Shown: in pieces, positions 15,735-24,486 of the stretch | Layout of the letters: every line of letters begins with the position of its first letter | How positions within the stretch are numbered: position 1 is the first letter of the stretch | Assembly (NCBI GenBank): GCA_017524385.1 | Contig: JAFWSS010000048.1 | Coordinates: 1 to 50,429 of the forward strand | Length of the DNA stretch: 50,429 nucleotides | Origin: Prevotella sp. | GTDB lineage: Bacteria; Bacteroidota; Bacteroidia; Bacteroidales; Bacteroidaceae | Direction of reading: 5' to 3' | The notes under the pieces: model-generated | The model's database searches: none | Seen by the model: only the letters and a program-made list of their open reading frames with translations | What the model was told of the DNA's origin: nothing | Translations under genes and position numbers: made by a program

Positions 15735-18590
15735 TCATTCCGCATTGTTGCTTGTCTCATTGCAGATGAAAGGCATCACGCTGTCTATCAGGCTTTGCTT
15801 TCTGTCTTGTATGTTGAGTATTTGTTGTTCCAAGGTGCCTTCAGCGATGAATCGATATACAAAGACGGGATGATGCTGGCCGATGCGGTGGCTGCGGGCG
15901 ATGGCCTGCTCTTCTGCCGCCTTGTTCCACCATGGGTCGAGCAGGAACACGTAGTCGGCGGCAGTAAGGTTGAGTCCCACTCCCCCTGCTTTCAGTGAAA
16001 TGAGAAAGAACTGGCATTCGGGGTTGTTTTGGAAGCGATTGATCACCTCTTCGCGATTCACGGTCTTTCCTGTCAGTGTTTCATACTGCCAGCCTTTTTG
16101 GTTCATCTCCTTGCCCACACGTTCCAACATACTGACATATTCGCTGAAAAGGAGTACTTTGTGATGAGTACCTGTGATGTTTTGCAATCGTTCGAAGACC
16201 TCGTTCATTTTCCCTTCGCCGTTGGCGATTTGGCGCAGGCGTTGTATGGCGGCGAGCATGTGGATTTGCCTTTGGTTTGTAGGCACGTTGTTTTCCATCC
16301 ACTCGTTGCGAGCCCGTGACAGTTCAGAGGCATACAGGCTTGTTTGCTCTTCTGTCATGGGGCATATCACGATTTCGTCTTGTCTCTCGGGGAGGTCGGT
16401 CAGCACTTCTTCCTTGGTGCGTTTCAAGAAGTATGGGGCAATCATTTTCCTGAGCAGTGAGATTCTGCTTTCTTCCATTTGACGGGCTATGGGTTGGATG
16501 AAAGCCTTCTTGAAATCCCTTGCCTCTCCCAGCAGATGGGGGTTGAGCACGTTCATCAGGCTCCACAGTTCCTCCAATCCATTCTCCACGGGTGTGCCGC
16601 TTAGCGCTTGGCGATGAATGGCTTTCAGGCTTTTCACGGCATGGTGTATCTGCGAGGTGGAAGTCTTGAAATGCTGGCATTCATCGAAGATGATGATGCC
16701 AAACTGCTGTTGTGAGAGATAGTCGATGTCGTTGAGCAAGGTCCTGTATGTGGTCAGCACTACATCCTGGCGCATCAGTGTCTGTCTCTTTTCGTGTCGC
16801 TTGGCGACATCGCCTGTGTATGAACATGCTTGCAGTGTGGGGGAGAAACGGTTGATTTCATTAAGCCAGTTGTGAACGACCGAGGCAGGTGCCACGACAA
16901 GCGAGGTGTGGTATTCTGCGATGCCTTGCTTGCTCGTCCCCTCGTTGTCGGTTTCGCCACGCATCTCTTCGTCGGTGAAGAGGAACCCTGGCCGGGGGCG
17001 TCGCACAGGGGCTGGCTTTGCCACCTCCTTGTATGCCAACAACAGGGCAATGGTTTGGATGGTTTTGCCCAGGCCCATTTCATCGGAGAGGCAGCATCCG
17101 GTCCGTGCGATGAAGTTCTGCCACAGCCATTCCACGCCTTTCTCCTGGTAGGGGCGCAGCGTGGCCTTCAAGTGCTTGGGGATGTGGAATGGCGCGCAGG
17201 CTATCGGGTCGATGGAGGGTGGGGGAGGGCCGGAGCTGACTTGGCTTCGGTGGCGCTGAATGCTGTTGTCCTTTGTCGTGGTGCCTGTCAGTAGCAGGTC
17301 GGCATACCGTGAAAGCCATTCCTGGGGTATGAGCAGTCGCTCGCCTGTGGGCAGCATGTATTCTTGTTCTCCACGCAGGATGGTGTCGCGTAGATGACTG
17401 AAGGGGATGCGCAGGCGCCCGTTGTCGAGGATGATGGTCACCCGGGTCTGAAGCCAGTCGCCTTGCCATTGGTCGCTTTGCTCCACGTCAAGAGGTCCGA
17501 TGTAATAGGCCTGTTCGGAGGGTTGAACGATGTCGAACCCTTGTTCACACAATTCCGTCCTGTTGCGCTTGAGCCATTCTATCAGAGAGGAGAGCGATGA
17601 AAACCTGATGTTCCCATGGCTGTTGGTCTGTATGCCGCATAAGCGGAGTTTGTCATGGTATTGTTGTTCTGCCACCTTGTCACGCAACTGTCGTGTGAAA
17701 CGGAAACTGTGTTCTGTTTCTCGGAGAGACACTCGCCCTGGCGAGGTGCTGTCGGATGGGTATTCGGCAGAGCCGTATTTGAAATATAGTGAAAGCAAAT
17801 AGAACCCGTCGATGGCATACTCCACTTTGAATAGGGGTTGAGGAGCTTCCGTGATGTCGTCGATGTCGAATCCTTCGGCATTTATCTCGACTTTTGCTGC
17901 ATTGTTCAGGATGAATTTCCTGAAATAGTCGCTCTCCATCCTGCGAGGGATAAACACGGATGGTTTGTTGATAAACGGTATTAACAGTTGTCCTCCGAAG
18001 CCTTCGGCCATGAAATGGATGACATTGTCGAGGATGAACACTCCAGGAGTGTGGCACAACACAACGGCATGGTGTTGTGAGATGTCTTCTACAAGATGGT
18101 TGCCGATGCGTAGGTGAAGATGGTATTCCGTCCCTTCGTCATGGCGGTGGAAGTTCATTACGGGAACCACTGTCGTTGATGGTGAAAGGCGCAACCTGTC
18201 GTCCATGTGAAGAGGGGTCTTGGATTCAGGGATGTAGAGTATGGGTATTCCCAGTTTGTCGGCCAGTTGTATGGCCTTGACCAAGCGCATGTCGCCCATT
18301 AGTTTGATGTGTCTTTTCACCATGGTGTCATTTGACATCCAGAAAGACTTCTCATTGCGAAACATCTTTTTGTTGGCATAATGCAAGTAAAGATGCTTTG
18401 GCTGTGTTTCTTCGCACAGTATGGATAGTTGCTTTAGTTCCTCTTGGCCGGGGGCGGCAAGTCGTTCTTTCCGTAGTGTTCGATCCACAATCATGAATCG
18501 TCCGGGGGATGTGATGCTTTTCAATTCCGAGCTCACGATGCCCCAGATGCCTTGTGGTGTCAGTGTCAATATGATGTGGCTGTCGCTCAT
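15735..18590 (-). CDS. SNF2-family DNA-dependent ATPase/helicase
   Basis: A 951-aa Swi2/Snf2 (HepA/RapA-like) protein. The N-terminal half has no family motif that I recognise. The C-terminal half carries the helicase core: motif I SDEMGLGKTIQT (about residue 500), motif II FDECQHF (about 635, DECQ instead of DEAH), ALSGTPVENGLEELWSLMNVL (III/IV region), then the second RecA domain with KVLLFSEYVSMLERV, LISLKAGGVGLNLTAADYV and RSHRIGQ. Such proteins remodel protein-DNA or RNA polymerase complexes. It is convergent with the truncated nuclease and has its own promoter at 18672-18702. Confidence 0.9.
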   Translation of the reverse strand: MSDSHIILTLTPQGIWGIVSSELKSITSPGRFMIVDRTLRKERLAAPGQEELKQLSILCEETQPKHLYLHYANKKMFRNEKSFWMSNDTMVKRHIKLMGDMRLVKAIQLADKLGIPILYIPESKTPLHMDDRLRLSPSTTVVPVMNFHRHDEGTEYHLHLRIGNHLVEDISQHHAVVLCHTPGVFILDNVIHFMAEGFGGQLLIPFINKPSVFIPRRMESDYFRKFILNNAAKVEINAEGFDIDDITEAPQPLFKVEYAIDGFYLLSLYFKYGSAEYPSDSTSPGRVSLRETEHSFRFTRQLRDKVAEQQYHDKLRLCGIQTNSHGNIRFSSLSSLIEWLKRNRTELCEQGFDIVQPSEQAYYIGPLDVEQSDQWQGDWLQTRVTIILDNGRLRIPFSHLRDTILRGEQEYMLPTGERLLIPQEWLSRYADLLLTGTTTKDNSIQRHRSQVSSGPPPPSIDPIACAPFHIPKHLKATLRPYQEKGVEWLWQNFIARTGCCLSDEMGLGKTIQTIALLLAYKEVAKPAPVRRPRPGFLFTDEEMRGETDNEGTSKQGIAEYHTSLVVAPASVVHNWLNEINRFSPTLQACSYTGDVAKRHEKRQTLMRQDVVLTTYRTLLNDIDYLSQQQFGIIIFDECQHFKTSTSQIHHAVKSLKAIHRQALSGTPVENGLEELWSLMNVLNPHLLGEARDFKKAFIQPIARQMEESRISLLRKMIAPYFLKRTKEEVLTDLPERQDEIVICPMTEEQTSLYASELSRARNEWMENNVPTNQRQIHMLAAIQRLRQIANGEGKMNEVFERLQNITGTHHKVLLFSEYVSMLERVGKEMNQKGWQYETLTGKTVNREEVINRFQNNPECQFFLISLKAGGVGLNLTAADYVFLLDPWWNKAAEEQAIARSHRIGQHHPVFVYRFIAEGTLEQQILNIQDRKQSLIDSVMPFICNETSNNAE

Positions 18591-18671
18591 CTTGCAAGCA
18601 TTATTCTACGATGAAGACAGTGGTTTCTTATGGCCACGTCGTCTCTTTTGGTTGTCTTTTGGTAGAAGGTG

Positions 18672-18702
18672 CAAAATTATGAAAAACTATTCACCATTCC
18701 AA
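18672..18702 (-). promoter_or_regulatory. Promoter of the SNF2 helicase gene
   Basis: On the minus strand TTG (18702-18700), 20 bp, then TAATTTTG (18679-18672), close to the phylum consensus, about 80 bp upstream of the ATG. Confidence 0.6.
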
Positions 18703-18777
18703 CTATTGTAGATAAAATGTTCAGTCGATTTGGAATAGTTGTGGGTTATCCCTTCCCCGGCGAAGTATGGGGGTGTC

Positions 18778-18994
18778 AAAAAAATACGCGGCAACTCATC
18801 TCTGAGCCGCCGCGTACAAGCCTATGTTTAACTAAAAATCCTTTTCAAAACCAAAGGGAGCCTCACGGCGACCTTTGTTGTCCAATTAAACAATCTACTT
18901 AATACCTTAAACCTAATAACTAAAAACCTAAATCTATTACTACTAACCTAAACAATCTATTAACCTTTATGATTGATGACTCAATCATTGACAG
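18778..18994 (-). ncRNA. Candidate small RNA (or leader) of about 217 nt
   Basis: A complete free-standing transcription unit is visible on the minus strand. Promoter: TTG (19027-19025), 20 bp, TACCTTTG (19004-18997). Near the predicted 5' end is a perfect hairpin, ATGATTGA-GTCA-TCAATCAT (18988-18969). Then comes about 80 nt of AU-rich sequence with repeated TTAGGTT-like words; then a nested stem, CAAAGG with CCTTTG and inside it GCC-GTGA-GGC, a GNRA tetraloop (18877-18852). It ends at a terminator, TACGCGGC with GCCGCGTA (18816-18785), followed by seven Ts. A 22-codon frame begins at the ATG at 18988, so a leader peptide is an alternative. The next gene, SNF2, has its own promoter. Confidence 0.6.
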
Positions 18995-19141
18995 TGCAAA
19001 GGTAGCAACAAAATGCCTTTGATGCAACTGTTTTGTGAAGATTATCAATAAATATGCCCTTTTCTTGATATAAATCAATAGATGTGTGCGATAACAATAT
19101 TATTTTTTCGTTTTTTATACGTTTGGAACATTTTTTTTGAT

Positions 19142-19149
19142 TACTTTTG
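19142..19149 (+). promoter_or_regulatory. -7 box of the glycosyltransferase pair
   Basis: TACTTTTG matches TAnnTTTG, 8 bp before the ATG at 19158; TTTG at 19122-19125 is 16 bp upstream, shorter than usual. The implied mRNA leader is only a few nucleotides. Confidence 0.5.
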
Positions 19150-19157
19150 TCCTTGCT

Positions 19158-20432
19158 ATGAGAGTACTTGTCATCAACACCAGCGAGCGGACAGGAGGAG
19201 CCGCACTGGCCGCCAACAGACTTATGGAGGCCCTTAACAACACCGGCGTCAAAGCCAAGATGCTTGTCAGGGACAAAGAAACCGATTCCATCACCGTGGT
19301 GGGAGTCGGGGACACCCTCCTGGCGCAAAGGCATTTCATCAAGGAAAGGATGGCCGTCCTTGCCCGACTCCATTTCTCCAGGAAGCACCTCTTCGACATC
19401 GACATTGCCAATGCCGGATTCGACATCACCAAAACCAGGGAGTTCCAGGAGGCGGACATCATCCACCTCCACTGGGTCAACCAGGGCATGCTTTCGCTCA
19501 AGGGTCTCAGGAGGATTTTGGAGAGTGGGAAACCCGTCGTGTGGACCATGCACGACGCTTGGCCTTTCACGGGCATCTGCCACCTCACCATGGGGTGCAA
19601 GCGTTTCAAGACCAAGTGCAAGAATTGCAAGTATCTGCCTGGAGGTGGTGGAGAGAACGACTTGGCGTCAAAGGTGTGGAAAAAGAAAAAGAACCTCTTC
19701 GAGCACCATGGCATCTTCTTCGTGGCTTGCAGCAAATGGTTGGAAGGCGAGGCGAAGCAAAGTGCATTGCTCACCGGGCAAAACATCGCCAGCATCCCCA
19801 ACCCCATCGACACCAAGGTGTTCAAGTCTCACGACAAGGTTGAGGCCAGGAAGGCTTTGGGACTGCCTTTGGACAAGAAACTCATCCTCTTTGCCTCGCA
19901 ACGTGTCACCAATGCCTACAAGGGCATGGACTACCTGGTGGAGGCTTGCCGCCTGCTGGTGGAGGAGCATCCAGAGATGCAGCAGCGGTGTGCCGTTGTC
20001 ATGCTCGGTGGCCATGCTGAGGAGATGGAGGGCAAACTGCCTTTGCAGGCATTCCCCTTGGGCTATGTCACAGATGAAAGGAAGGTTGTCGAGGTGTATA
20101 ATGCCGCCGACGTTTTCGTCTTGCCTTCACTCTCAGAAAACCTGCCCAACACCATCATGGAGGCCATGGCGTGTGGTGTGCCGTGCGTCGGTTTCAAGGT
20201 GGGAGGCATCCCGGAGGAGATTGAACACAAGAAGACAGGATACGTGGCCGAGTACCGCAATGCCAAGGACCTTATGGAAGGCATCAGATGGGTGCTCTCC
20301 GAGGCTGACTATGGAGCGTTGTCCACAGCAGCGATGAAGAAGGTTGCAACCTCCTTCTCGCAAGACAGCGTGGCGCTGAGATACATCGAGGTCTATAACC
20401 ATGCCATGGCCTTCAAACATTACGGGATATGA
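19158..20432 (+). CDS. Glycosyltransferase family 4
   Basis: A 424-aa GT-B fold glycosyltransferase, probably adding a sugar to a lipid-linked surface polysaccharide at the cytoplasmic membrane. The N-terminal glycine-rich donor loop is MRVLVINTSERTGGAALAAN, then VVWTMHDAWPFTGICHLTMG with a Cys cluster (CKRFKTKCKNCKYLP) usual for the WcaC-like branch. The C-terminal donor-binding domain has LPSLSENLPNTIMEAMACG, the E-x7-E region of GT4. An in-frame TTG lies at 19137, but it is upstream of the -7 box, so the ATG at 19158 is used. It overlaps the next gene by 4 bp (ATGA). Substrate unknown. Confidence 0.88.
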   Translation: MRVLVINTSERTGGAALAANRLMEALNNTGVKAKMLVRDKETDSITVVGVGDTLLAQRHFIKERMAVLARLHFSRKHLFDIDIANAGFDITKTREFQEADIIHLHWVNQGMLSLKGLRRILESGKPVVWTMHDAWPFTGICHLTMGCKRFKTKCKNCKYLPGGGGENDLASKVWKKKKNLFEHHGIFFVACSKWLEGEAKQSALLTGQNIASIPNPIDTKVFKSHDKVEARKALGLPLDKKLILFASQRVTNAYKGMDYLVEACRLLVEEHPEMQQRCAVVMLGGHAEEMEGKLPLQAFPLGYVTDERKVVEVYNAADVFVLPSLSENLPNTIMEAMACGVPCVGFKVGGIPEEIEHKKTGYVAEYRNAKDLMEGIRWVLSEADYGALSTAAMKKVATSFSQDSVALRYIEVYNHAMAFKHYGI

Positions 20433-21214
20433 CTCGCATCACCATCGTCACCATCACCTATCAGGCAGCAAAAGTGTTGCAGCCCACCCTCGACAGTGTC
20501 ATCTGCCAGCATCACGAATGGGTGGAGCACATCATTGTTGACGGTGCGTCCACCGACGGCACTGTGGAGATGGCGGAGGCCTACAAGCAACAGTCGGATG
20601 CCATGGGAAACGGCCATGAGGTAAGAGTGTTCTCCGAACCCGACAACGGACTTTACGATGCAATGAACAAAGGGTTGCAAATGGCAACTGGCGACTATGT
20701 CTGCTTCCTCAATGCGGGTGACAGACTCGCCGACGAGGAAACGCTGGCAAGGGTTGCGGAAGTGGCCGAGGCCTATAGCGACGGTGTGAGGCCGGCGGTG
20801 GTTTATGGCGACACCGACATCATCGATGGGGAAGGACGCTTCGTCAGGCACAGGAGGTTGGCACCGCCAGAGGCTTTGTCGTGGCGGTCGTTCAAGCACG
20901 GCATGCTGGTGTGTCATCAGGCGTTTTATGCATACACCCGACTGGCTCGGCAAGAGCCTTACGACACGCGCTACCGCTTCTCGGCCGATGTCGATTGGTG
21001 CATTCGGGTGATGAAGAAGGCAGAGGAAGGCAAGCAACCGCTTTGTAATGCAGGCAAGGTGCTTGCCCTATACTTGGAGGAAGGGCAGACCACCCTCCAC
21101 CACAAGGAGTCGTTGAAGGAGCGTTTTGACGTGATGAGGCGTCACTACGGTCTCTGCACCACTGTCGCCATGCATGCCTGGTTTGCCATCAGGGCAATAA
21201 GGAGGAAGTTCTAG
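20429..21214 (+). CDS. Glycosyltransferase family 2 (WcaE-like)
   Basis: A 261-aa GT-A glycosyltransferase. The opening strand is ITIVTITYQAAKVLQPTL, followed by HIIVDGASTDGTVE (nucleotide-sugar site), SEPDNGLYDAMNKGLQMATG, and FLNAGDRL in place of DxD, as in the WcaE-like branch. Later come VYGDTDI and FSADVDWCIRVM, a likely acceptor/catalytic region. It is coupled to the upstream GT4 by a 4-bp overlap, so the two probably act in sequence. Its TAG stop is the first unit of a 9-bp CTRG array. Confidence 0.88.
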   Translation: MTRITIVTITYQAAKVLQPTLDSVICQHHEWVEHIIVDGASTDGTVEMAEAYKQQSDAMGNGHEVRVFSEPDNGLYDAMNKGLQMATGDYVCFLNAGDRLADEETLARVAEVAEAYSDGVRPAVVYGDTDIIDGEGRFVRHRRLAPPEALSWRSFKHGMLVCHQAFYAYTRLARQEPYDTRYRFSADVDWCIRVMKKAEEGKQPLCNAGKVLALYLEEGQTTLHHKESLKERFDVMRRHYGLCTTVAMHAWFAIRAIRRKF

Positions 21215-21260
21215 TTTCTCTAGTATCCTTAGGAAAACGACCATCCCTGAGAAAACGAAG
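21211..21260 (+). repeat. 9-bp-period CTAG array at the end of the GT2 gene
   Basis: CTAG at 21211 (including the stop codon) and 21220, TTAG at 21229, a mismatch at 21238, CTGA at 21247 and CGAA at 21256 keep an exact 9-bp phase. Confidence 0.65.
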
Positions 21261-21261
21261 A

Positions 21262-21297
21262 AAGCCAATACCCGTGAATGTCACGAAGTATTGGCTT
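21262..21297. terminator. Hairpin between convergent GT2 and M23 peptidase genes
   Basis: AAGCCAATAC (21262-21271) pairs perfectly with GTATTGGCTT (21288-21297), with a smaller CGTGA/TCACG stem inside. T-runs are weak on both sides; its position between convergent genes suggests a shared terminator. Confidence 0.6.
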
Positions 21298-21334
21298 CTT
21301 ATGAGATTATGGATTGTCGCTATTAATCTGAGTC

Positions 21335-22060
21335 TTATTTTCCTCTCGCTACCGTGGCTCTAGCCGATTCACTGTCTACGGTGCTGCGTCGGAAGATGTA
21401 GTTGTTGCCGATGACATCCTGGTTGCGGAAATCAAAGAAGAGGCAGGGATTGAGTGCCACTCCGCAGAGTCGTGTCTCGAAGTGAAGGTGTGAGCCTGTG
21501 CTGCGTCCGGTGTTTCCTCCCAGTCCGATGGGTTGGCCGGCGCGTACTACTTGGTTTTCCCTTACAAGATGTTTTGACAAGTGTGCGTAATAGGTTTCCA
21601 ATCCGTTGGGGTGGCGTATTACGACATAATTCCCATAGCCTTTTGCTTCGTATTTCACGATGCGTACTTTGCCGTCGAATGCAGCGTAAATGGTGTCGCC
21701 GATATAAACCTTGATGTCAAGTCCGCGGTGCTGGCGTCCCCAGCGAGGACCGAAATTGGAGGTGATGACGCGGCTGGGTGTGGGCATATGGAAACCTCTA
21801 AGGTCGATATTGTATGTTTCTGGTAGTGCAGAGCCTTTGTAGTGTGTGGTGGCGTTGTCCCAGTTTTCGTAAAGCATGGCACCGGGTGTTTCCATATCCT
21901 CGCGCTCTTTGATGTTTTGCAATGCAAGGGTGTCTAGTTGCTTTGCTTTTTTGTCAACAGGTACCATACGGGCTAAAAGGTCCTGGCTGGCGGCTGGCAT
22001 CGAGGCTGCGACCAATACTACTGTTAATGCAATTGTCTTAATAGCTTTTTTCAAATTCAT
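21335..22060 (-). CDS. M23-family (LytM) metallopeptidase, exported
   Basis: A 241-aa peptidoglycan endopeptidase or LytM-type activator. A signal peptide is visible (MNLKKAIKTIALTVVLVAAS, then MPAASQ). The LytM zinc site is intact: His111 and Asp115 in QHRGLDIKV, His160 in YYAHLS, and His191/His193 in GSHLHFE. GPRWGRQHRGLD and GNTGRSTGSHLHFE are strong family signatures. An in-frame ATG at 22180 overlaps the -7 box at 22178-22185; the ATG at 22060, which starts the signal peptide directly, is preferred. The single LytM domain at the C-terminus fits secreted M23 proteins of this phylum. The gene stands alone. Confidence 0.9.
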   Translation of the reverse strand: MNLKKAIKTIALTVVLVAASMPAASQDLLARMVPVDKKAKQLDTLALQNIKEREDMETPGAMLYENWDNATTHYKGSALPETYNIDLRGFHMPTPSRVITSNFGPRWGRQHRGLDIKVYIGDTIYAAFDGKVRIVKYEAKGYGNYVVIRHPNGLETYYAHLSKHLVRENQVVRAGQPIGLGGNTGRSTGSHLHFETRLCGVALNPCLFFDFRNQDVIGNNYIFRRSTVDSESARATVARGK

Positions 22061-22177
22061 TATACTTATATTTTTTATCATCACAAAAAGGTGTGATGCT
22101 TGACTATTTTTCGATTTTTCCTCTGTTTTGAAATAATCGACGCAATAACTTGGTACATCAATTATTTCAATGCGTTG

Positions 22178-22185
22178 CAAAGGTA
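22178..22185 (-). promoter_or_regulatory. -7 promoter box of the M23 peptidase gene
   Basis: The minus strand reads TACCTTTG; the -33 region is a T-run without a clear TTTG. It lies about 120 bp upstream of the chosen start. Confidence 0.45.
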
Positions 22186-22268
22186 ATCAAAATATTCCGA
22201 AAAAAAATGCCATTAACAGTATTTAGTGCATATTTAACACTTAAAAGCAAGTCTTAAAAAAAGATTAA

Positions 22269-22299
22269 AAAAATGAAAAAAGAAAGTTTTTTCATTTTT
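22269..22299 (-). terminator. AT-rich terminator after recG
   Basis: AAAAATGAAAAAA (22269-22281) pairs perfectly with TTTTTTCATTTTT (22287-22299) around a 5-nt loop, and on the minus strand more Ts follow. It begins 9 bp beyond the recG stop. Confidence 0.6.
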
Positions 22300-22307
22300 C
22301 ATCTTCT

Positions 22308-24407
22308 TCAGGAAATGGCTCCCCAGTTGATGTTGGTCTTTCGCAATGCGGCCAGCCGTTGCCACAACATACGGTATTCAGGTTTTTCACATTCAGGGTC
22401 GTTGTCTATGATTTTCTGTGCCTCGTTGCGTGCCATTTGCACGATTTGCCCGTCTCGTGCGATGTCGGCGATTTTCAAGTCGAATGCCATTCCGCTCTGC
22501 TGTGTGCCTTCCAGGTCGCCGGGGCCACGGAGTTTCAGGTCGGCCTCTGCTATTTGGAACCCATCGTTGGTGGAGCACATGATATCTATTCGTTTTGCCG
22601 TCTCCTTGCTCAGTTTTCGCGTGGTGACAAGGATGCAGAACGACTGTTCGGCTCCACGTCCCACCCTTCCACGCAACTGGTGTAGTTGTGACAATCCGAA
22701 GCGCTGCGCGTCGAGAATCACCATCACCGAGGCATTGGGGACGTTCACCCCCACCTCGATAACCGTCGTGGCCACCAGGATTTGGGTTTCGCCACTGACA
22801 AACTTGCGCATTTCCTCTTCCTTCTCCTGCGACTTCATGCGGCCGTGCACCTTGCTGAGTTTGAATTGGGCGAATACTTGGCGCATCGTCTCGTAGCCTT
22901 CCTCCAGGTTGCGTAGGTCCATGCGCTCGCTTTCCTGGATGAGCGGATAGACGATATATACCTGTCTGCCTGCGAGGATTTGCCTTCTGATGCCTTGGTA
23001 CAAGCTGGTGAGTTGGTCGTCGTATTTGTGCTGTGTGTGGACGGGTTTGCGGCCGGGGGGTAGTTCGTCGATGACACTCACGTCGAGGTCGCCGTAGATG
23101 GTCATGGCGAGTGTGCGGGGGATGGGGGTTGCTGTCATCACCAGTACGTGGGGCGGGTTCTGGCTCTTGTTCCACAGTTTTGCCCGCTGGGCGACCCCGA
23201 AGCGGTGTTGCTCGTCGATGACAGCCAATCCGAGGCGGAAGAAGCACACTTGGTCCTCTATGATGGCGTGCGTGCCGACAAGGATGTGGATGCTGCCGTC
23301 GGCGACACCGTCGAGTACGGCTTGGCGGCGTTTCCCCTTCACGATGCCAGTCAGCAGTTCCACGCGGACGTCCATTCCTGAGAGCAGATTGGTGAGTGTG
23401 GCCAGGTGTTGCTCGGCGAGGATTTCCGTGGGTGCCATGATGCAGGCTTGATAGCCGTTGTCCAATGCGATGAGCGTGGCCATCAGTGCTACAAGGGTCT
23501 TCCCCGACCCCACGTCGCCTTGAAGGAGGCGGTTCATCTGGCGCCCGCTTTTCATATCTGCATGGATTTCACGGATGACCCGCTTTTGTGCCTCGGTGAG
23601 TGCGAAGGGGAGATGGTGGTGGTAGAAGCCGTTGAAATAGTCACCCACATGGCGGAACACGTACCCTCGGAACTTTCTGCGCTGGTCGCTGGCGTAGCGT
23701 AGGATGTTGAGTTGGATGTAGAACAGCTCCTCGAACTTCAGCCGCAGTTTGGCGTGGTCGAGGTCGATGGCGCTCTGGGGGTAGTGGATGAGCCGGAAGG
23801 CCTCGTCGCGTGAGATGAGGTGCCGTGGGCCGGTGATGAATGGTGGCAGCGTTTCGCTTAGTGGCGTTGCGATGCGTAGCAACAGTCCTTTGATGGTGCG
23901 TTCCAGGCTGCGTGAGGAGAATCCTGCTTTCTTCATCCTCTCCGTGGTGTGGTAATGGGGCTGCATGCCCATCGTGGAGAGTTGGGCGGTGGCGGCGAGG
24001 TCGATTTCCGGGTGTGTGATTTGGAAACGTCCGCCATAGACCGTGGGGCGGCCGAAGACGATGTACTCCTCGCCCACCTTGTAGGTGTTGAGGATGTATT
24101 GCGACTTGGCGAACCACACCAGGTCCACCACGCCGTGCCCGTCGCTGAAATGAGCCACCAGTCGCTTGTTGCGGCGCCCCATGTCAAACGACTCGAAACT
24201 GAGAATCTTGCCTTTCAGTTGGATGAACGACATGCTCTCCAATAGTTCCGTCGTCAGGTATATTCTCCGACGGTCCACATACTTGTATGGATAGTATTCC
24301 AATAGGTCGCCAAAGGTATGGATGCCGAGTTCCTTGCTCAGCATCTCTTTCCGCTTCGGGCCAACCCCTGGGGCGTACATGATGTCTTGGTCGAGTATGT
24401 CGGGCAT
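22308..24407 (-). CDS. recG: ATP-dependent DNA helicase RecG
   Basis: RecG reverses stalled replication forks and processes branched DNA. It is 699 aa, full length. An N-terminal OB-fold wedge domain spans about residues 60-150 (IQLKGKILSFESF, VVDLVWFAKSQY). Helicase motifs follow: Walker A GDVGSGKT (297-304), APTEILAEQ, DEQH (398-401), MTATPIPRTLA, then ATTVIEVGVNVPNA, QLRGRVGRG and the C-terminal TRG-like segment DLKLRGPGDLEGTQQSG. It follows the DJ-1/PfpI gene on the same strand, 74 bp apart, across a 9-bp CTRG array. Confidence 0.97.
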   Translation of the reverse strand: MPDILDQDIMYAPGVGPKRKEMLSKELGIHTFGDLLEYYPYKYVDRRRIYLTTELLESMSFIQLKGKILSFESFDMGRRNKRLVAHFSDGHGVVDLVWFAKSQYILNTYKVGEEYIVFGRPTVYGGRFQITHPEIDLAATAQLSTMGMQPHYHTTERMKKAGFSSRSLERTIKGLLLRIATPLSETLPPFITGPRHLISRDEAFRLIHYPQSAIDLDHAKLRLKFEELFYIQLNILRYASDQRRKFRGYVFRHVGDYFNGFYHHHLPFALTEAQKRVIREIHADMKSGRQMNRLLQGDVGSGKTLVALMATLIALDNGYQACIMAPTEILAEQHLATLTNLLSGMDVRVELLTGIVKGKRRQAVLDGVADGSIHILVGTHAIIEDQVCFFRLGLAVIDEQHRFGVAQRAKLWNKSQNPPHVLVMTATPIPRTLAMTIYGDLDVSVIDELPPGRKPVHTQHKYDDQLTSLYQGIRRQILAGRQVYIVYPLIQESERMDLRNLEEGYETMRQVFAQFKLSKVHGRMKSQEKEEEMRKFVSGETQILVATTVIEVGVNVPNASVMVILDAQRFGLSQLHQLRGRVGRGAEQSFCILVTTRKLSKETAKRIDIMCSTNDGFQIAEADLKLRGPGDLEGTQQSGMAFDLKIADIARDGQIVQMARNEAQKIIDNDPECEKPEYRMLWQRLAALRKTNINWGAIS

Positions 24408-24425
24408 GGTGCAACAGGCTTTTTC

Positions 24426-24486
24426 CTAGAAACCCTGGTATTCCTAGTCTTTCCAGGATTTCCTATTCCTTCCGGGGTTTCCTAAC
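24426..24486 (-). repeat. 9-bp-period CTRG array between the DJ-1 gene and recG
   Basis: CTAG 24426, CTGG 24435, CTAG 24444 and CCAG 24453 keep a 9-bp phase; then 24463, 24472 and 24482 follow with 10-, 9- and 10-bp steps. The last (first in transcription order) contains the stop codon of the DJ-1 gene. Confidence 0.7.

Larger units (their letters stand above)
18591..19157. other. Spacer between SNF2 and glycosyltransferase genes
   Basis: About 570 bp with no protein gene apart from the possible 22-codon leader. It holds the SNF2 promoter, the candidate small RNA with its promoter and terminator, and the glycosyltransferase -7 box. The remainder is AT-rich. Confidence 0.7.

Noticed and set aside
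18669-18902. A 77-codon plus-strand frame upstream of the GT4 gene
   Set aside because: It overlaps the SNF2 promoter and runs through the terminator and GNRA hairpin of the small-RNA candidate; no family resemblance.
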